Assembly (NCBI GenBank): GCA_013152085.1
Contig: JAADHC010000023.1
Location: 1-36,690, forward strand
Length of the DNA stretch: 36,690 bases
DNA from: Chlorobiota bacterium
GTDB lineage: Bacteria; Bacteroidota; Bacteroidia; Bacteroidales; VadinHA17
Direction of reading: 5' to 3'
Shown here: positions 7,585 to 16,940 of the stretch, piece by piece
Layout of the letters: every line of letters begins with the position of its first letter
How positions within the stretch are numbered: position 1 is the first letter of the stretch
Made by a program: the position numbers and the translations under genes
The notes under the pieces: generated by a model
What the model saw: only the letters and a program-made list of their open reading frames with translations
Told to the model about the DNA's origin: nothing
The model's database searches: none

Positions 7585-9243
7585 ATGAACAAAGCATTCG
7601 GGTTTAAGATGAAAAATTTTCTTCATGGAATTAATGAATTAAAAAAACTTTGCAGCCTGAGTCTGTTTTTTGTACTGTTTACCTGCCTGAGTGCACTGTC
7701 CTTGCCCTCTTTTACACAGGAAGTTCCTGTCCACATTTCCAATACTTCCATTTATTCTTTTCTGGAGGAAATGGCCGAAGAACAACTTATCCGGATATCA
7801 ACGGTTACCAAACCATGGTCCAGGTTGTACATTGCCGGGAAACTTGACGAATTACAAAAGGTCCGTGAAGAACTTAATCCCCGTCAGCTAAAAGAACTCG
7901 ATTTCTACTTAAGAGATTATAATAAGGAGTTGCTTCCCGGAAAAAATTATCAGAAAAGGCCTGATCTCTTCTACTACAAAGACAGTTTGTTCACATTCTC
8001 GGTAAATCCCATCGGAGGCATCCGGTACTGGAGTAATGGCAACGGCACGGTACATCATCGCTGGAACGGAGCCGAAGCCTTCGCCTACATTGGAAAGTGG
8101 GGATTTTATGCCAGCCTTCGTGACAATCATGAATCCCAACCAATATCCGGAAAAACCTATATTACACAGCGCATGGGGGGAAATTACAAAGGGGATAACG
8201 ATTACAGTGAAATGCGTGGAGGGATCACGTACGACTGGAAATGGGGAACCCTCGGTTTGGTTAAAGATCATTTTATATGGGGAAATAACGTACACGGAGC
8301 AAATATTTTTTCAGGCCGGACACCTTCCTTTGCACATCTTGATCTGTTTCTGAATCCTGTCCCGTGGTTCGAATTCCATTTTACCGAAGGATGGCTGGTC
8401 TCTGAGGTCGTGGACAGTTCACGCAGCTATTGGGTATCCGGCAGCTATGGTGTGGACTATCGTGAAGTTTATTTTCCCAAACACCTGTCGGCTAATCTGT
8501 TCACTTTCAAACCCTGGCAGCATACATCCTTCTCCTTCGGAAATTCAATTGTCTTTGCTGATGTGGGCCTCAATCCGGGATATCTGATCCCGTTTTTTTT
8601 CTTCAAGTCGGTTGATCATACCTTAAACGCCCACATCGACAATCAAAACTCCCAGATGTTTTTCGATTTCAGCACACGGGTTATCAGGCACACACATTTT
8701 TATGCAACTTTTTTCCTGGACGAAATCGCTACAACCAGGATGTTCGATCCTGACCGTCACTCAAACTTTTTCAGTTATAAGGCGGGAGCCGAAGTGAGTA
8801 ATTTCCCTTTACAAAATGCCGGAATACAGGCTGAATTTACCCGCACCAACCCTCTTGCTTTCCGTCATTATGTTCCCACCCTGACCTTTGCTTCAAACCG
8901 CTATAACCTGGGTAATTACCTTTTGGATAACAGCCGTGAATATTATCTCGCTCTATGGTTCAGGCCGGTTCGCGGATTACTGATCCGTACCGATTATAAT
9001 CTTGCACAAAAAGGTCCGGATTATACAGCGCTCGGAACAGACCGGCTTGGTTTGCCTTTTATGGAAACCGTTGAGTGGGAAAATCGTGAGGCCGGGATCT
9101 TTGTCAGGTATCAGATCATAAACGACGGATTTATTTTTGCAGGATTCAGGTACCGGAAAGTTAGCGGTCCTCCCGAATATACACCGGAAATTTTCAGGGG
9201 GAAAACCTCAACTTTCTCGGGTGGCATTAACTTCGGGTTTTAA
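7585..9243 (+). CDS. Capsule assembly Wzi family outer-membrane beta-barrel protein
   Basis: The roughly 553-residue product has a signal peptide (LCSLSLFFVLFTCLSALSLPSF), a short helical N-terminal part (SNTSIYSFLEEMAEEQLIRI..VTKPWSR, then the ELNPRQLKELDFYLRDY segment) and a long aromatic-rich barrel of repeated beta strands ending in SGGINFGF. This layout is that of the Wzi family in Bacteroidota; E. coli Wzi anchors group 1 capsule to the outer membrane. I took the ATG at 7585; a GTG three codons upstream and an ATG at 7609 are alternatives, and the last gives the most compact leader. It follows the sugar transferase gene on the same strand, so both probably serve surface polysaccharide export. 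Confidence 0.85.
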   Translation: MNKAFGFKMKNFLHGINELKKLCSLSLFFVLFTCLSALSLPSFTQEVPVHISNTSIYSFLEEMAEEQLIRISTVTKPWSRLYIAGKLDELQKVREELNPRQLKELDFYLRDYNKELLPGKNYQKRPDLFYYKDSLFTFSVNPIGGIRYWSNGNGTVHHRWNGAEAFAYIGKWGFYASLRDNHESQPISGKTYITQRMGGNYKGDNDYSEMRGGITYDWKWGTLGLVKDHFIWGNNVHGANIFSGRTPSFAHLDLFLNPVPWFEFHFTEGWLVSEVVDSSRSYWVSGSYGVDYREVYFPKHLSANLFTFKPWQHTSFSFGNSIVFADVGLNPGYLIPFFFFKSVDHTLNAHIDNQNSQMFFDFSTRVIRHTHFYATFFLDEIATTRMFDPDRHSNFFSYKAGAEVSNFPLQNAGIQAEFTRTNPLAFRHYVPTLTFASNRYNLGNYLLDNSREYYLALWFRPVRGLLIRTDYNLAQKGPDYTALGTDRLGLPFMETVEWENREAGIFVRYQIINDGFIFAGFRYRKVSGPPEYTPEIFRGKTSTFSGGINFGF

Positions 9244-9254
9244 GAAAAATACTT

Positions 9255-10286
9255 TCACGATTCCGCTCCAATAATCATTCTTTTATAAAAATCTGCCGTG
9301 TTTTCTATAGCTTCCTTAACTGGAATAAAGCGGTATTTCAAAACATCCCGTATTTTGGATGTTTCATAATATACATTCCTTTGGCTTGCCTGTATGGAAT
9401 AACGTGTCACTTCATGTGGTTTCCGTGTAAGGGCGCTCATCATCCGGTCTGCCCGCCATGCTATTCCCCCCATGAACGGCGAGACACTTACTCCGGGTGG
9501 TTTTTGACCCATGGCTCCGGCCATCAGGGTAAACACTTTCTTAAAAGTCATGTTTTCCGATGAGAGGAGGAACCGTTCTCCGGTAATATTTTTTTCTGCA
9601 AGGCCCATCATAATACCCGACACATCCCGTACATCCACAAAACCTGTCGAGCCGGTGGGATAAAAAGGTATTCCTTTACTGAAACGCCGGAACAAGGTTC
9701 CGCTACCCCTTCGCCAGTCACCCGGACCCAGGATAACCGTTGGATTTACAACGGCTACCGGCAACCCTTCTTCACCGGCACGCCAGACCTCCATTTCGGC
9801 ATAGAATTTCGAAACTGCATAGACCGGCTTATCCCCGGAATTTTTCCACTCTTCAGTCTCAGTTACATAATATCCGCCATCCCTGAACTGTGATCCCAGG
9901 GCAGCCACAGAACTTACAAAACAAAAAAACCTGACATTATTTTCCAGGGCCAGGTTAACCATATTCCTGGTACCATCACGGTTTACGCGCATTATCTGCT
10001 TCCTGTCCCGTGGATTAAAAGAGACGATTGCCGCAGCATGAAAAACCCGGTCGATCCCGGTAAAAGCCTCTTCAAGTGCGTAATAATCGGTGATGTCTGC
10101 ATCTACCCACATGATCCGATCGAAAAATGCTTCTCCCTTTTCAGGTTCGTAAAACTCAAATACTTTTCGTATCCAGCTCAGATCACTTTGTTTCCGTTTC
10201 AACGCCCGTACCTGTCTGCCCGATCTGAGCAGCTCCAGGATTAAATGTGTTCCAACAAGGCCGGTCCCCCCCGTAACCAAATTCAT
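9255..10286 (-). CDS. NAD(P)-dependent epimerase/dehydratase (extended SDR family)
   Basis: The start chosen (10286) gives a 343-residue protein that begins directly with the Rossmann motif: MNLVTGGTGLVGTH (GxxGxxG at residues 6-12). The upstream in-frame extension shows no family similarity. The catalytic YxxxK is Tyr156 and Lys160 (VYAVSK), with Ser125/126 before it, and VDADITD marks the cofactor-binding acidic position. The C-terminal half (PTVILGPGDWRRGSG, FVDVRDVSG) resembles dihydroflavonol-4-reductase-like and 3-beta-HSD-like SDRs rather than sugar-nucleotide epimerases. The substrate cannot be told. It is convergent with the Wzi-like gene and divergent from riboflavin synthase. Confidence 0.85.
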   Translation of the reverse strand: MNLVTGGTGLVGTHLILELLRSGRQVRALKRKQSDLSWIRKVFEFYEPEKGEAFFDRIMWVDADITDYYALEEAFTGIDRVFHAAAIVSFNPRDRKQIMRVNRDGTRNMVNLALENNVRFFCFVSSVAALGSQFRDGGYYVTETEEWKNSGDKPVYAVSKFYAEMEVWRAGEEGLPVAVVNPTVILGPGDWRRGSGTLFRRFSKGIPFYPTGSTGFVDVRDVSGIMMGLAEKNITGERFLLSSENMTFKKVFTLMAGAMGQKPPGVSVSPFMGGIAWRADRMMSALTRKPHEVTRYSIQASQRNVYYETSKIRDVLKYRFIPVKEAIENTADFYKRMIIGAES

Positions 10287-10404
10287 TTGCAATGATTTAT
10301 TATCCGAAACGAAAATACAATAAAAACCTTTCGTCACATCTAAAAAAAAGTTTTTACAGCAATATGACCAGGCGTACAACCCCCTATGCATTTTGAATTG
10401 GTAT

Positions 10405-10435
10405 TTTGGCAATACTTGAATAGTTACTACTTTCG
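10405..10435 (+). promoter_or_regulatory. Promoter of riboflavin synthase gene
   Basis: TTTG (10405-10408), 19 bp, then TACTTTCG (10428-10435), one mismatch to TAnnTTTG. The start codon follows 16 bases later, so the leader is very short and there is no room for an FMN riboswitch. Confidence 0.6.
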
Positions 10436-10450
10436 CAAAAAATCGATACT

Positions 10451-11074
10451 ATGTTTTCAGGAATTGTTGAAGAAACCGGAAAGGTTGTCAGGCTTGAAAA
10501 GGACCGGGAAAACCTCCACATAACGTTGCAATGTTCCTTTGCCCGCCAACTTTCGACAGACCAGAGTGTTGCTCACAACGGTGTCTGCCTTACCGTAGTC
10601 CGGCAGGAAGAGGACACCTATACCGTAACGGCCATCCGCGAAACGCTTGAAAAATCAAATCTCGGTCTTCTCAACGAAGGGGATGAGGTAAACCTTGAGC
10701 GCAGTATGAAAATGGACAGTTTCCTTGACGGACATCTCGTTCAGGGGCATGTTGATCAAACAGCTGAATGTGTCAGGGTGGAAGAAGCCGAAGGAAGCTG
10801 GTATTATACTTTTGCCTACGAACCGGCACAGGAGGATTATATAATTGTCGAAAAAGGATCCATTTCGGTAAACGGAGTCAGCCTTACTGTTGTTAATGCC
10901 CGTGAAAATACATTTCAGGTTGCCATTATTCCCTATACCTGGGAGGTTACAAACTTTCATGCCATCAGGATAGGAACCATGGTAAATCTTGAATTTGATG
11001 TGATCGGCAAATATATCTCAAGGATCGTACGGCAACAACTCGCCGGAATGACAAAAGGACTGAAGGATAAATAA
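10451..11074 (+). CDS. ribE: Riboflavin synthase, alpha subunit
   Basis: The 207-residue product begins with the family signature MFSGIVEETGKV and consists of two similar lumazine-binding barrels. The first has SVAHNGVCLTV and the second GSISVNGVSLTVV. Each half keeps the VNG/HNGVxLTV substrate motif and the GHxVxGHVDQ-type junction (DGHLVQGHVDQ). The enzyme dismutates two molecules of 6,7-dimethyl-8-ribityllumazine to riboflavin and the pyrimidinedione precursor, working with lumazine synthase in the cytoplasm. No other rib gene is adjacent. Its own promoter is visible, and the sensor kinase gene starts 22 bases after its stop, so the two may be co-transcribed. Confidence 0.95.
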   Translation: MFSGIVEETGKVVRLEKDRENLHITLQCSFARQLSTDQSVAHNGVCLTVVRQEEDTYTVTAIRETLEKSNLGLLNEGDEVNLERSMKMDSFLDGHLVQGHVDQTAECVRVEEAEGSWYYTFAYEPAQEDYIIVEKGSISVNGVSLTVVNARENTFQVAIIPYTWEVTNFHAIRIGTMVNLEFDVIGKYISRIVRQQLAGMTKGLKDK

Positions 11075-11096
11075 TCCATTCCGTTAAACCAGCCTG

Positions 11097-12137
11097 ATGT
11101 TTAAAAAATTTTCACCCGGATTTTTTTCTTTTTTTATTACCCTGACCGGATTGGTGCTTTTCGGGATTGCTGTTATTCCTGCGTTTCTTATTACAAACAA
11201 GCTGTTATATCTGGCCTTTTCACTGCCGGTACTGATCATTTTCTTCTTTATTATGGTAAGATACCTGACCAACCGGATAGTGTTTAATAAACTTGAAACA
11301 ATATACAGAACCATTCACCACCAACCGGTTACTACCCGGCAATTTAAAGAAGAATTCTCAGAAAGAGATATGATCGGAAAGATTCAGGAAGATGTTCAGC
11401 ATTGGGCAGAAGAAAAAACACTGGAGATCAGCCAGCTTAAGCAAATGGAAAAATACCGGCGTGAATTTCTCGGTAATGTTTCTCATGAATTAAAAACCCC
11501 GATTTTTAATATCCAGGGATACATCCTGACGCTCCTTGAAGGAGGAATAGACGATTCGAATATTAATAAACTTTATTTGCAACGTGCCGAAAAGAGTATA
11601 AACAGAATGATTTCTATTGTCGAAGACCTGGAATCCATCTCTCGTCTCGAATCCGGAACCTTTAAACTGGATTTTACCCGTTTTGATCTTGTCCGTCTTG
11701 TAGAAGAAGTTTTTGAGAACCTGGAAATGTACGCCAGAAAAAAAAACATATCCCTGCATATCAAAAGATCTTCATTGGGTTCTGCTCTTTGGGTGAAAGC
11801 AGATAAAAAAAGAATCTTCGAAGTCATCTCAAATCTTGTGATCAACAGCATTAATTACGGAAAAGAGAGTGGAAAAACCATTGTGTCTTTCAAAGACGGT
11901 GCTGATCATATTACTGTTTTTGTTACTGATAATGGTATCGGCATTCCGCAAAAGGATATGCCAAGAATTTTTGAGCGTTTTTATCGTGTAGATCAGAGCC
12001 GTTCCCGTAACCTGGGAGGGACCGGCCTGGGGTTGGCCATTGTAAAACATGTTATTGAAGCCCATAACGGGACACTACGGGTAAATAGCCGCTGGCATGA
12101 AGGTTCGGAGTTTTCTTTCACCCTCGAGAAAGGCTGA
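11097..12137 (+). CDS. Sensor histidine kinase, PhoR-like, without periplasmic domain
   Basis: The 346-residue product has two membrane helices back to back (about residues 8-30 and 34-55) with almost no loop, so it has no extracytoplasmic sensor. A short coiled linker (QHWAEEKTLEISQLKQMEKY) leads to the H-box FLGNVSHELKTPI with the phosphorylated His at 130. The HATPase domain shows the N-box (EVISNLVINSINYGK), G1 (DNGIGIP), F-box (IFERFYRVDQSRSR) and G2 (GGTGLGLAIV). It resembles the PhoR/WalK-type kinases of Bacteroidota. No response regulator is adjacent, so the partner is elsewhere. Signals are probably sensed in the membrane or by other proteins. Confidence 0.92.
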   Translation: MFKKFSPGFFSFFITLTGLVLFGIAVIPAFLITNKLLYLAFSLPVLIIFFFIMVRYLTNRIVFNKLETIYRTIHHQPVTTRQFKEEFSERDMIGKIQEDVQHWAEEKTLEISQLKQMEKYRREFLGNVSHELKTPIFNIQGYILTLLEGGIDDSNINKLYLQRAEKSINRMISIVEDLESISRLESGTFKLDFTRFDLVRLVEEVFENLEMYARKKNISLHIKRSSLGSALWVKADKKRIFEVISNLVINSINYGKESGKTIVSFKDGADHITVFVTDNGIGIPQKDMPRIFERFYRVDQSRSRNLGGTGLGLAIVKHVIEAHNGTLRVNSRWHEGSEFSFTLEKG

Positions 12138-12191
12138 TCCGCTTCTGTATCCTCTGTTTATTAACAACGCCGTTTTCTTCCATACAAAGGT

Positions 12192-12222
12192 TTTGATATT
12201 TATATTCAGAAATCTATCTTTG
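12192..12222 (+). promoter_or_regulatory. Promoter of ileS
   Basis: TTTG (12192-12195), exactly 19 bp, then TATCTTTG (12215-12222), a full match to the Bacteroidota consensus. Transcription would start near 12229, leaving a leader of about 40 bases, too short for a T-box. Confidence 0.7.
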
Positions 12223-12267
12223 TGAACTATTTTCGTAAAGTTAATCTCTTGCTAATCAGAAAAAAGA

Positions 12268-15200
12268 ATGAAGGGCAGATTTCCTGAGTATGATAATTTT
12301 GATCTTTCTCAGATCAACAAAGAAGTTCTGGAGAAGTGGAAGAAGGATAAAACATTTGAGAAAAGTCTGGAAAACCGCAAGGGAAGTCCGGATTTTATCT
12401 TTTACGAAGGCCCTCCGTCCGCTAATGGTATGCCGGGTATTCATCATGTTATATCCAGAACCATCAAGGATATTTTCTGCCGTTTCAAAACAATGACAGG
12501 TTTTTACGTGGAACGCAAAGCAGGATGGGACACCCATGGACTTCCGGTTGAATTGAGTGTGGAGAAAAGTCTGGGCATTACCAAAGAAGACATAGGCAGG
12601 AAAATATCCGTTGAAGCATATAATAATGCCTGTCGCAGGGATGTTATGCGTTATACCGACGTATGGGAAGAATTAACCCAGAAAATGGGATACTGGATTA
12701 ATATGGATGATCCTTACATTACCTATGATAACCGGTACATTGAAACGCTTTGGTTCCTGCTGAAAAAACTTTATGAGAAAGGTCTTTTATACAAAGGCTT
12801 TTCGATTCAGCCTTACTCTCCTGCCGCCGGGACAGGTCTGAGCACTCATGAGTTGAATCAGCCCGGGGCATACAGGGATGTGAAAGACACTACATGTGTT
12901 GCCCTGTTTAAAGTAATAAGGAATAAAGAATCCGAATTTCTTTTTAAGCATACGGACACCGATCTCTGTTTTCTGGCCTGGACCACCACGCCATGGACCC
13001 TGCCTTCAAATACGGCTCTTGCTGTGGGCAAAAAAATCGTATACGTAAAAGTGCGTACGTTTAATCCCTATTCGGGAAAACCGGTAACCGTTATTCTTGC
13101 CAGAGACCTTCTTGGCACATATTTCCCCGAACAGCATGCTGATCTCGACTTCAATTCCTATAAACCCGGGGATAAAACAATCCCCTATAAAGTCGCAGGG
13201 GAATACCCCGGAAGCAAACTGACAGGTATCCGGTATGAACAACTCCTGCCCTGGATCAATCCCGGAGGGGATGCTTTCCGGGTAATTTCCGGAGATTTTG
13301 TTACCACTGAAGAAGGAACCGGGATCGTACACATTGCACCTACTTTTGGTGCCGACGATTACCGTGCCGGCTTAGCCAACAACATCCCTCCGCTCACCAT
13401 CGTTGACAGGGACGGAAACCGCCAACCCCTTGTGGACAAAAAAGGTCGCTTTTATGCACTGGAAGACTTGGACCCCGGTTTTGTCACGCAGAACATCAAT
13501 ACTGATTTATATAAACCTTTTGCCGGCAGGTATGTGAAAAATGAATATGACGAAACACTTCCGGCAGACACCGACAGTATCGATGTAGAGATTGCTGTCC
13601 GCCTGAAAAAAGAAGACAAGGTTTTCCGTATTGAAAAATATATCCATAATTATCCGCATTGCTGGCGTACAGATAAGCCGATACTCTATTACCCGCTTGA
13701 TTCCTGGTTTATCAAAACCACAGCATTAAAGGAGCGGATGATTGAATTGAACAATAAGATCAACTGGAAACCTCCGGCCACCGGTTTCGGACGGTTTGGA
13801 AAATGGCTCGAAAATCTTGTCGACTGGAACCTCTCACGATCCAGGTTTTGGGGCACGCCTCTACCTATCTGGGTTTCCGTAGACCGCAAAGAACAGGTCT
13901 GTATCGGTTCCGTCGCCGAAATGAAAAAGGAAATTGATAAATCGGTAACTGCCGGATTTATGAAGGAAAACCCGCTTGCTAACTACCGCGAAGGGGATCT
14001 TTCAAAAGAGAACTACGAACAATTTGACTTACACCGTCCGTTTGTAGATGAAATCATCCTGGTTTCGGAATCGGGGAAAAAGATGTTCCGCGAACCCGGC
14101 CTGATTGATGTATGGTTTGACAGCGGGGCAATGCCGTATGCACAGGTTCATTATCCGTTTGCTATCAAAAACAAAGACTTTCACCATAAATTCCCTGCTG
14201 ATTTTATTGCCGAAGGTGTTGACCAGACACGGGGTTGGTTTTTTACCCTACATGCTTTGGCAGTAATGTTGTTCGATTCTGTTGCCTATAAGAATATTGT
14301 ATCTAACGGCCTGGTATTGGATAAGAACGGCAACAAGATGTCCAAACGCCTTGGAAATGCCGTGGATCCCTTTGAAACCATTGAAAAATTCGGTAGTGAT
14401 CCCCTGCGCTGGTATATGATCACCAATGCACAACCCTGGGACAATCTGAAATTTGACGTCAATGGCCTGGAAGAGGTAAAACGTAAATTTTTCGGGACAC
14501 TTTATAACACATATTCGTTTTTCGCTCTTTATGCCAACATCGACGGCTTTACATTTTCAGATGATGAAATTCCCCTTTCCGAACGGCCTGAAATTGACCG
14601 TTGGATACTCTCTTTGCTGAATACGCTGATAGAGGAGACGACCAAATTTTTTGAAGATTATGAACCGACCCGTGCTGCCCGCCTGATTCAGGACTTTGTC
14701 ATTGAAAACCTGAGTAATTGGTATGTCCGCCTGAACCGGAAAAGATATTGGGGCGGGGAATATTCACCGGATAAAGTGGCTGCTTACCAAACCCTTTATA
14801 CCTGTCTTGAAACCGTTGCTGCATTAATGGCTCCTGTTGCTCCGTTTTTTGCCGACAAACTCTTCACCGACCTGAACAGTATTACCGGCAAACATTCGGA
14901 CACATCGGTACATCTGACCGATTTCCCGAAGCACAAATCCGAATATATTGACAAAGAACTGGAAGAGCGCATGTCCGTTGCCCAGAAAATATCTTCCATG
15001 GTATTGGGTCTGAGGCGTAAAGTGAATATCAAAGTACGTCAACCGCTCAACAGGATCATGATCCCCGTTTTGGACAAATCTTTTGAAACACAGGTTGAAG
15101 CGGTAAAAAGGCTGATCCTTACCGAAGTAAATGTTAAAAAAATTGAATATCTTAAAGACACATCCGGAATCCTGGTGAAAAAAATCAAACCCGATTTCAA

Positions 15201-15714
15201 GGTTCTGGGGCCGAAGTATGGGAAGAAAATGAAGCCCATTGCCGCAGCCATTGCTGCAATGTCACAGGAAGACATCCGTTCCCTTGAAAAAAATAACCGC
15301 TTTATCCTTACCGTCGATGGCAAAGAGACGGTGATTACCACGGATGAAGTGGATCTCCTTTCCGAAGATATTCCGGGCTGGCTGGTGGCCACCGACGGGA
15401 ACCTGACGGTTGCGCTGGACATTACGATCTCCCTGGAACTCAAAGAGGAAGGGATTGCCCGGGAACTGGTTAACAGAATACAAAATATCCGGAAAGAAAG
15501 CGGGTTAAATGTTACCGATAAGATTGCCATTACCATTGAAAAAAATGATGCCATTAACGAAGCTGTGAAACACTTCATGGATTACATCAGTACGCAAACC
15601 CTGGCACGTGACATTTCCCTGGTAGACAAATTGGAGCAGGGAAAAGTTCATAAAATTGAACTGGACGAAACGACAATAACGAATATTGCCATAGATAAAA
15701 TATCAAATGGATAG
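12268..15714 (+). CDS. ileS: Isoleucine--tRNA ligase
   Basis: The 1148-residue product is a full-length class I synthetase. It has the HIGH-equivalent GMPGIHHVI (His59-His60), the WDTHGLPVE motif, an editing domain (TTPWTLPSNTALAV through DDYRAG), a VWFDSGAMPYAQ segment and KMSKR at residues 690-694 within NGNKMSKRLGN. The anticodon-binding domain and a long C-terminal extension follow, as in the IleS type of Bacteroidota. It charges tRNA-Ile with isoleucine and edits valine. A clear promoter lies upstream. The TraR/DksA-like gene and lspA follow on the same strand, an order often seen in this phylum. Confidence 0.97.
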   Translation: MKGRFPEYDNFDLSQINKEVLEKWKKDKTFEKSLENRKGSPDFIFYEGPPSANGMPGIHHVISRTIKDIFCRFKTMTGFYVERKAGWDTHGLPVELSVEKSLGITKEDIGRKISVEAYNNACRRDVMRYTDVWEELTQKMGYWINMDDPYITYDNRYIETLWFLLKKLYEKGLLYKGFSIQPYSPAAGTGLSTHELNQPGAYRDVKDTTCVALFKVIRNKESEFLFKHTDTDLCFLAWTTTPWTLPSNTALAVGKKIVYVKVRTFNPYSGKPVTVILARDLLGTYFPEQHADLDFNSYKPGDKTIPYKVAGEYPGSKLTGIRYEQLLPWINPGGDAFRVISGDFVTTEEGTGIVHIAPTFGADDYRAGLANNIPPLTIVDRDGNRQPLVDKKGRFYALEDLDPGFVTQNINTDLYKPFAGRYVKNEYDETLPADTDSIDVEIAVRLKKEDKVFRIEKYIHNYPHCWRTDKPILYYPLDSWFIKTTALKERMIELNNKINWKPPATGFGRFGKWLENLVDWNLSRSRFWGTPLPIWVSVDRKEQVCIGSVAEMKKEIDKSVTAGFMKENPLANYREGDLSKENYEQFDLHRPFVDEIILVSESGKKMFREPGLIDVWFDSGAMPYAQVHYPFAIKNKDFHHKFPADFIAEGVDQTRGWFFTLHALAVMLFDSVAYKNIVSNGLVLDKNGNKMSKRLGNAVDPFETIEKFGSDPLRWYMITNAQPWDNLKFDVNGLEEVKRKFFGTLYNTYSFFALYANIDGFTFSDDEIPLSERPEIDRWILSLLNTLIEETTKFFEDYEPTRAARLIQDFVIENLSNWYVRLNRKRYWGGEYSPDKVAAYQTLYTCLETVAALMAPVAPFFADKLFTDLNSITGKHSDTSVHLTDFPKHKSEYIDKELEERMSVAQKISSMVLGLRRKVNIKVRQPLNRIMIPVLDKSFETQVEAVKRLILTEVNVKKIEYLKDTSGILVKKIKPDFKVLGPKYGKKMKPIAAAIAAMSQEDIRSLEKNNRFILTVDGKETVITTDEVDLLSEDIPGWLVATDGNLTVALDITISLELKEEGIARELVNRIQNIRKESGLNVTDKIAITIEKNDAINEAVKHFMDYISTQTLARDISLVDKLEQGKVHKIELDETTITNIAIDKISNG

Positions 15715-15720
15715 AAATAT

Positions 15721-15728
15721 TATCTTTG
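15721..15728 (+). promoter_or_regulatory. -7 element upstream of the TraR/DksA-like gene
   Basis: TATCTTTG matches TAnnTTTG exactly and lies just after the ileS stop. No TTG is found at the expected -33 distance, so this may be a weak internal promoter for the downstream pair. Confidence 0.4.
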
Positions 15729-15780
15729 TGCTCTCAGCATTTTAAACAATTTTTCTTATTTTTATAAAAAACTGTGCGTT

Positions 15781-16164
15781 ATGGAAGAGAAAGTGAAGAC
15801 CCGGTATTCTGACGAAGAACTCTCTGAATTCAAAGAGCTTATTCTTCAAAAACTGGAAAAGGCACGGAAAGATTATGCCCTGCTAAGAAACGCCATTACT
15901 CACAAAGAGAGTAATGATACAGAAGATACATCTCCGACTTTCAAGGTTCTGGAAGAAGGCGCTACAACGCTGTCTAAAGAAGAGGCCGGCCGGTTGGCCC
16001 AACGTCAGTATAAATTTATCCAGCATCTCGAAGCCGCTCTGATACGCATTGAAAACAAAACCTATGGCATTTGCCGCGAAACGGGAAAACTGATTTCCAA
16101 AGAACGCCTGCGCGCCGTACCTCATGCCACACTGAGTTACGAAGCCAAAAGCAAACAACGTTAA
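15781..16164 (+). CDS. TraR/DksA family protein with reduced zinc finger
   Basis: The 127-residue product has an N-terminal coiled coil (EELSEFKELILQKLEKARKDY) and a C-terminal TraR/DksA motif, YGICRETGKLISKERLRAVPHAT. Standard members have four cysteines (CxxC...CxxC); only Cys98 remains here, so zinc cannot be bound in the usual way. Homologs in Bacteroidota generally show the same loss, so this is a lineage trait rather than decay. DksA-type proteins insert into the RNA polymerase secondary channel and tune initiation together with ppGpp; whether this form does so is not shown by sequence. It sits between ileS and lspA. Confidence 0.9.
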   Translation: MEEKVKTRYSDEELSEFKELILQKLEKARKDYALLRNAITHKESNDTEDTSPTFKVLEEGATTLSKEEAGRLAQRQYKFIQHLEAALIRIENKTYGICRETGKLISKERLRAVPHATLSYEAKSKQR

Positions 16165-16214
16165 CCTTATTTATACACTGACCGCGACTTCCCCTCCCGG
16201 AGCAAAACCTTTAT

Positions 16215-16826
16215 ATGTCAAAAACTACCAAATCAATATTGGTTATCCTGATCGTATTGCTTATTGACCAGACATTCAAAATCTGGGTAAAAACCCATAT
16301 GGTCATCGGTCAGGAAATTCACGTAGCTGGCAATTGGTTTGTTATTCATTTTATTGAAAACAACGGAATGGCTTTCGGTCTGGAATTTGCCGGGAAAGTC
16401 GGAAAAATCATTTTAAGCCTTTTCCGCATTATAGCTGTGGTTGCCATTGGATGGTATATTGCCTATCTGATCAGGGAGGATGCCCCGACAGGCCTGGTGA
16501 TCGCCGTTTCTTTCATTTTTGCAGGAGCCACAGGAAACATTATCGACAGTGCTTTTTACGGAATGATATTTAATGACAGTTATTTCCAGGTGGCCAGACT
16601 CTTCCCCAAAGGTGGCGGCTATTCATCCTTCCTCCACGGGAAGGTGGTAGACATGTTATATTTTCCGGTGCTAAAAGGGTACTATCCTGACTGGTTCCCG
16701 TTGAGGAGACATCAGGAATTCATATTTTTTCGACCTGTTTTCAACATAGCCGATTCTTCCATTACCGTTGGTGTTTCCCTGATCCTTCTTTTCTACCGTA
16801 AGTTTTTTATCAGGAAGGAAGGGTAG
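16215..16826 (+). CDS. lspA: Lipoprotein signal peptidase (signal peptidase II)
   Basis: The 203-residue membrane protein has four hydrophobic helices and the conserved blocks of the A8 aspartic protease family: LLIDQTFKIWV near the start, IENNGMAFG (about 48-55), GATGNIID with catalytic Asp111, VVDMLYFP and FNIADSSI with catalytic Asp180. It cleaves the signal peptide from diacylglyceryl-modified prolipoproteins in the inner membrane. The length is greater than the ~165 residues of the E. coli enzyme because of an insertion between the two catalytic aspartates (about 120-165), common in Bacteroidota. It closes the ileS-traR-lspA run. Confidence 0.96.
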   Translation: MSKTTKSILVILIVLLIDQTFKIWVKTHMVIGQEIHVAGNWFVIHFIENNGMAFGLEFAGKVGKIILSLFRIIAVVAIGWYIAYLIREDAPTGLVIAVSFIFAGATGNIIDSAFYGMIFNDSYFQVARLFPKGGGYSSFLHGKVVDMLYFPVLKGYYPDWFPLRRHQEFIFFRPVFNIADSSITVGVSLILLFYRKFFIRKEG

Positions 16827-16898
16827 CCTACTTATAAGCTTCCTTTAAATCTTAATCTTTATTTGTCTGCATTACAGGGTGTTGCCACATCCTTCCAG

Positions 16899-16940
16899 AA
16901 GAATTAGGTAATTAATAACCTATTTAAATACCTAATTCTT
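16899..16940. terminator. AT-rich inverted repeat between convergent genes, possible bidirectional terminator
   Basis: AAGAATTAGGTA (16899-16910) and TACCTAATTCTT (16929-16940) form a perfect 12-bp stem with an 18-base loop. A nested TAGGTA...AACCTA pairing is also possible inside. The repeat sits directly at the stop codon of the winged-helix gene and about 70 bases after lspA. The stem is low in GC and lacks a long U tract, so a protein-binding site is an alternative. Confidence 0.45.

Noticed and set aside
10409-10450. FMN riboswitch before riboflavin synthase
   Set aside because: The promoter leaves a leader of about ten bases, so no aptamer can fit.
12223-12267. T-box leader before ileS
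   Set aside because: The leader is about 40 bases, far too short, and has no T-box sequence.
15039-15578. 179-codon frame antisense to ileS
   Set aside because: Serine- and isoleucine-rich shadow of a highly conserved synthetase gene; no recognisable domain.
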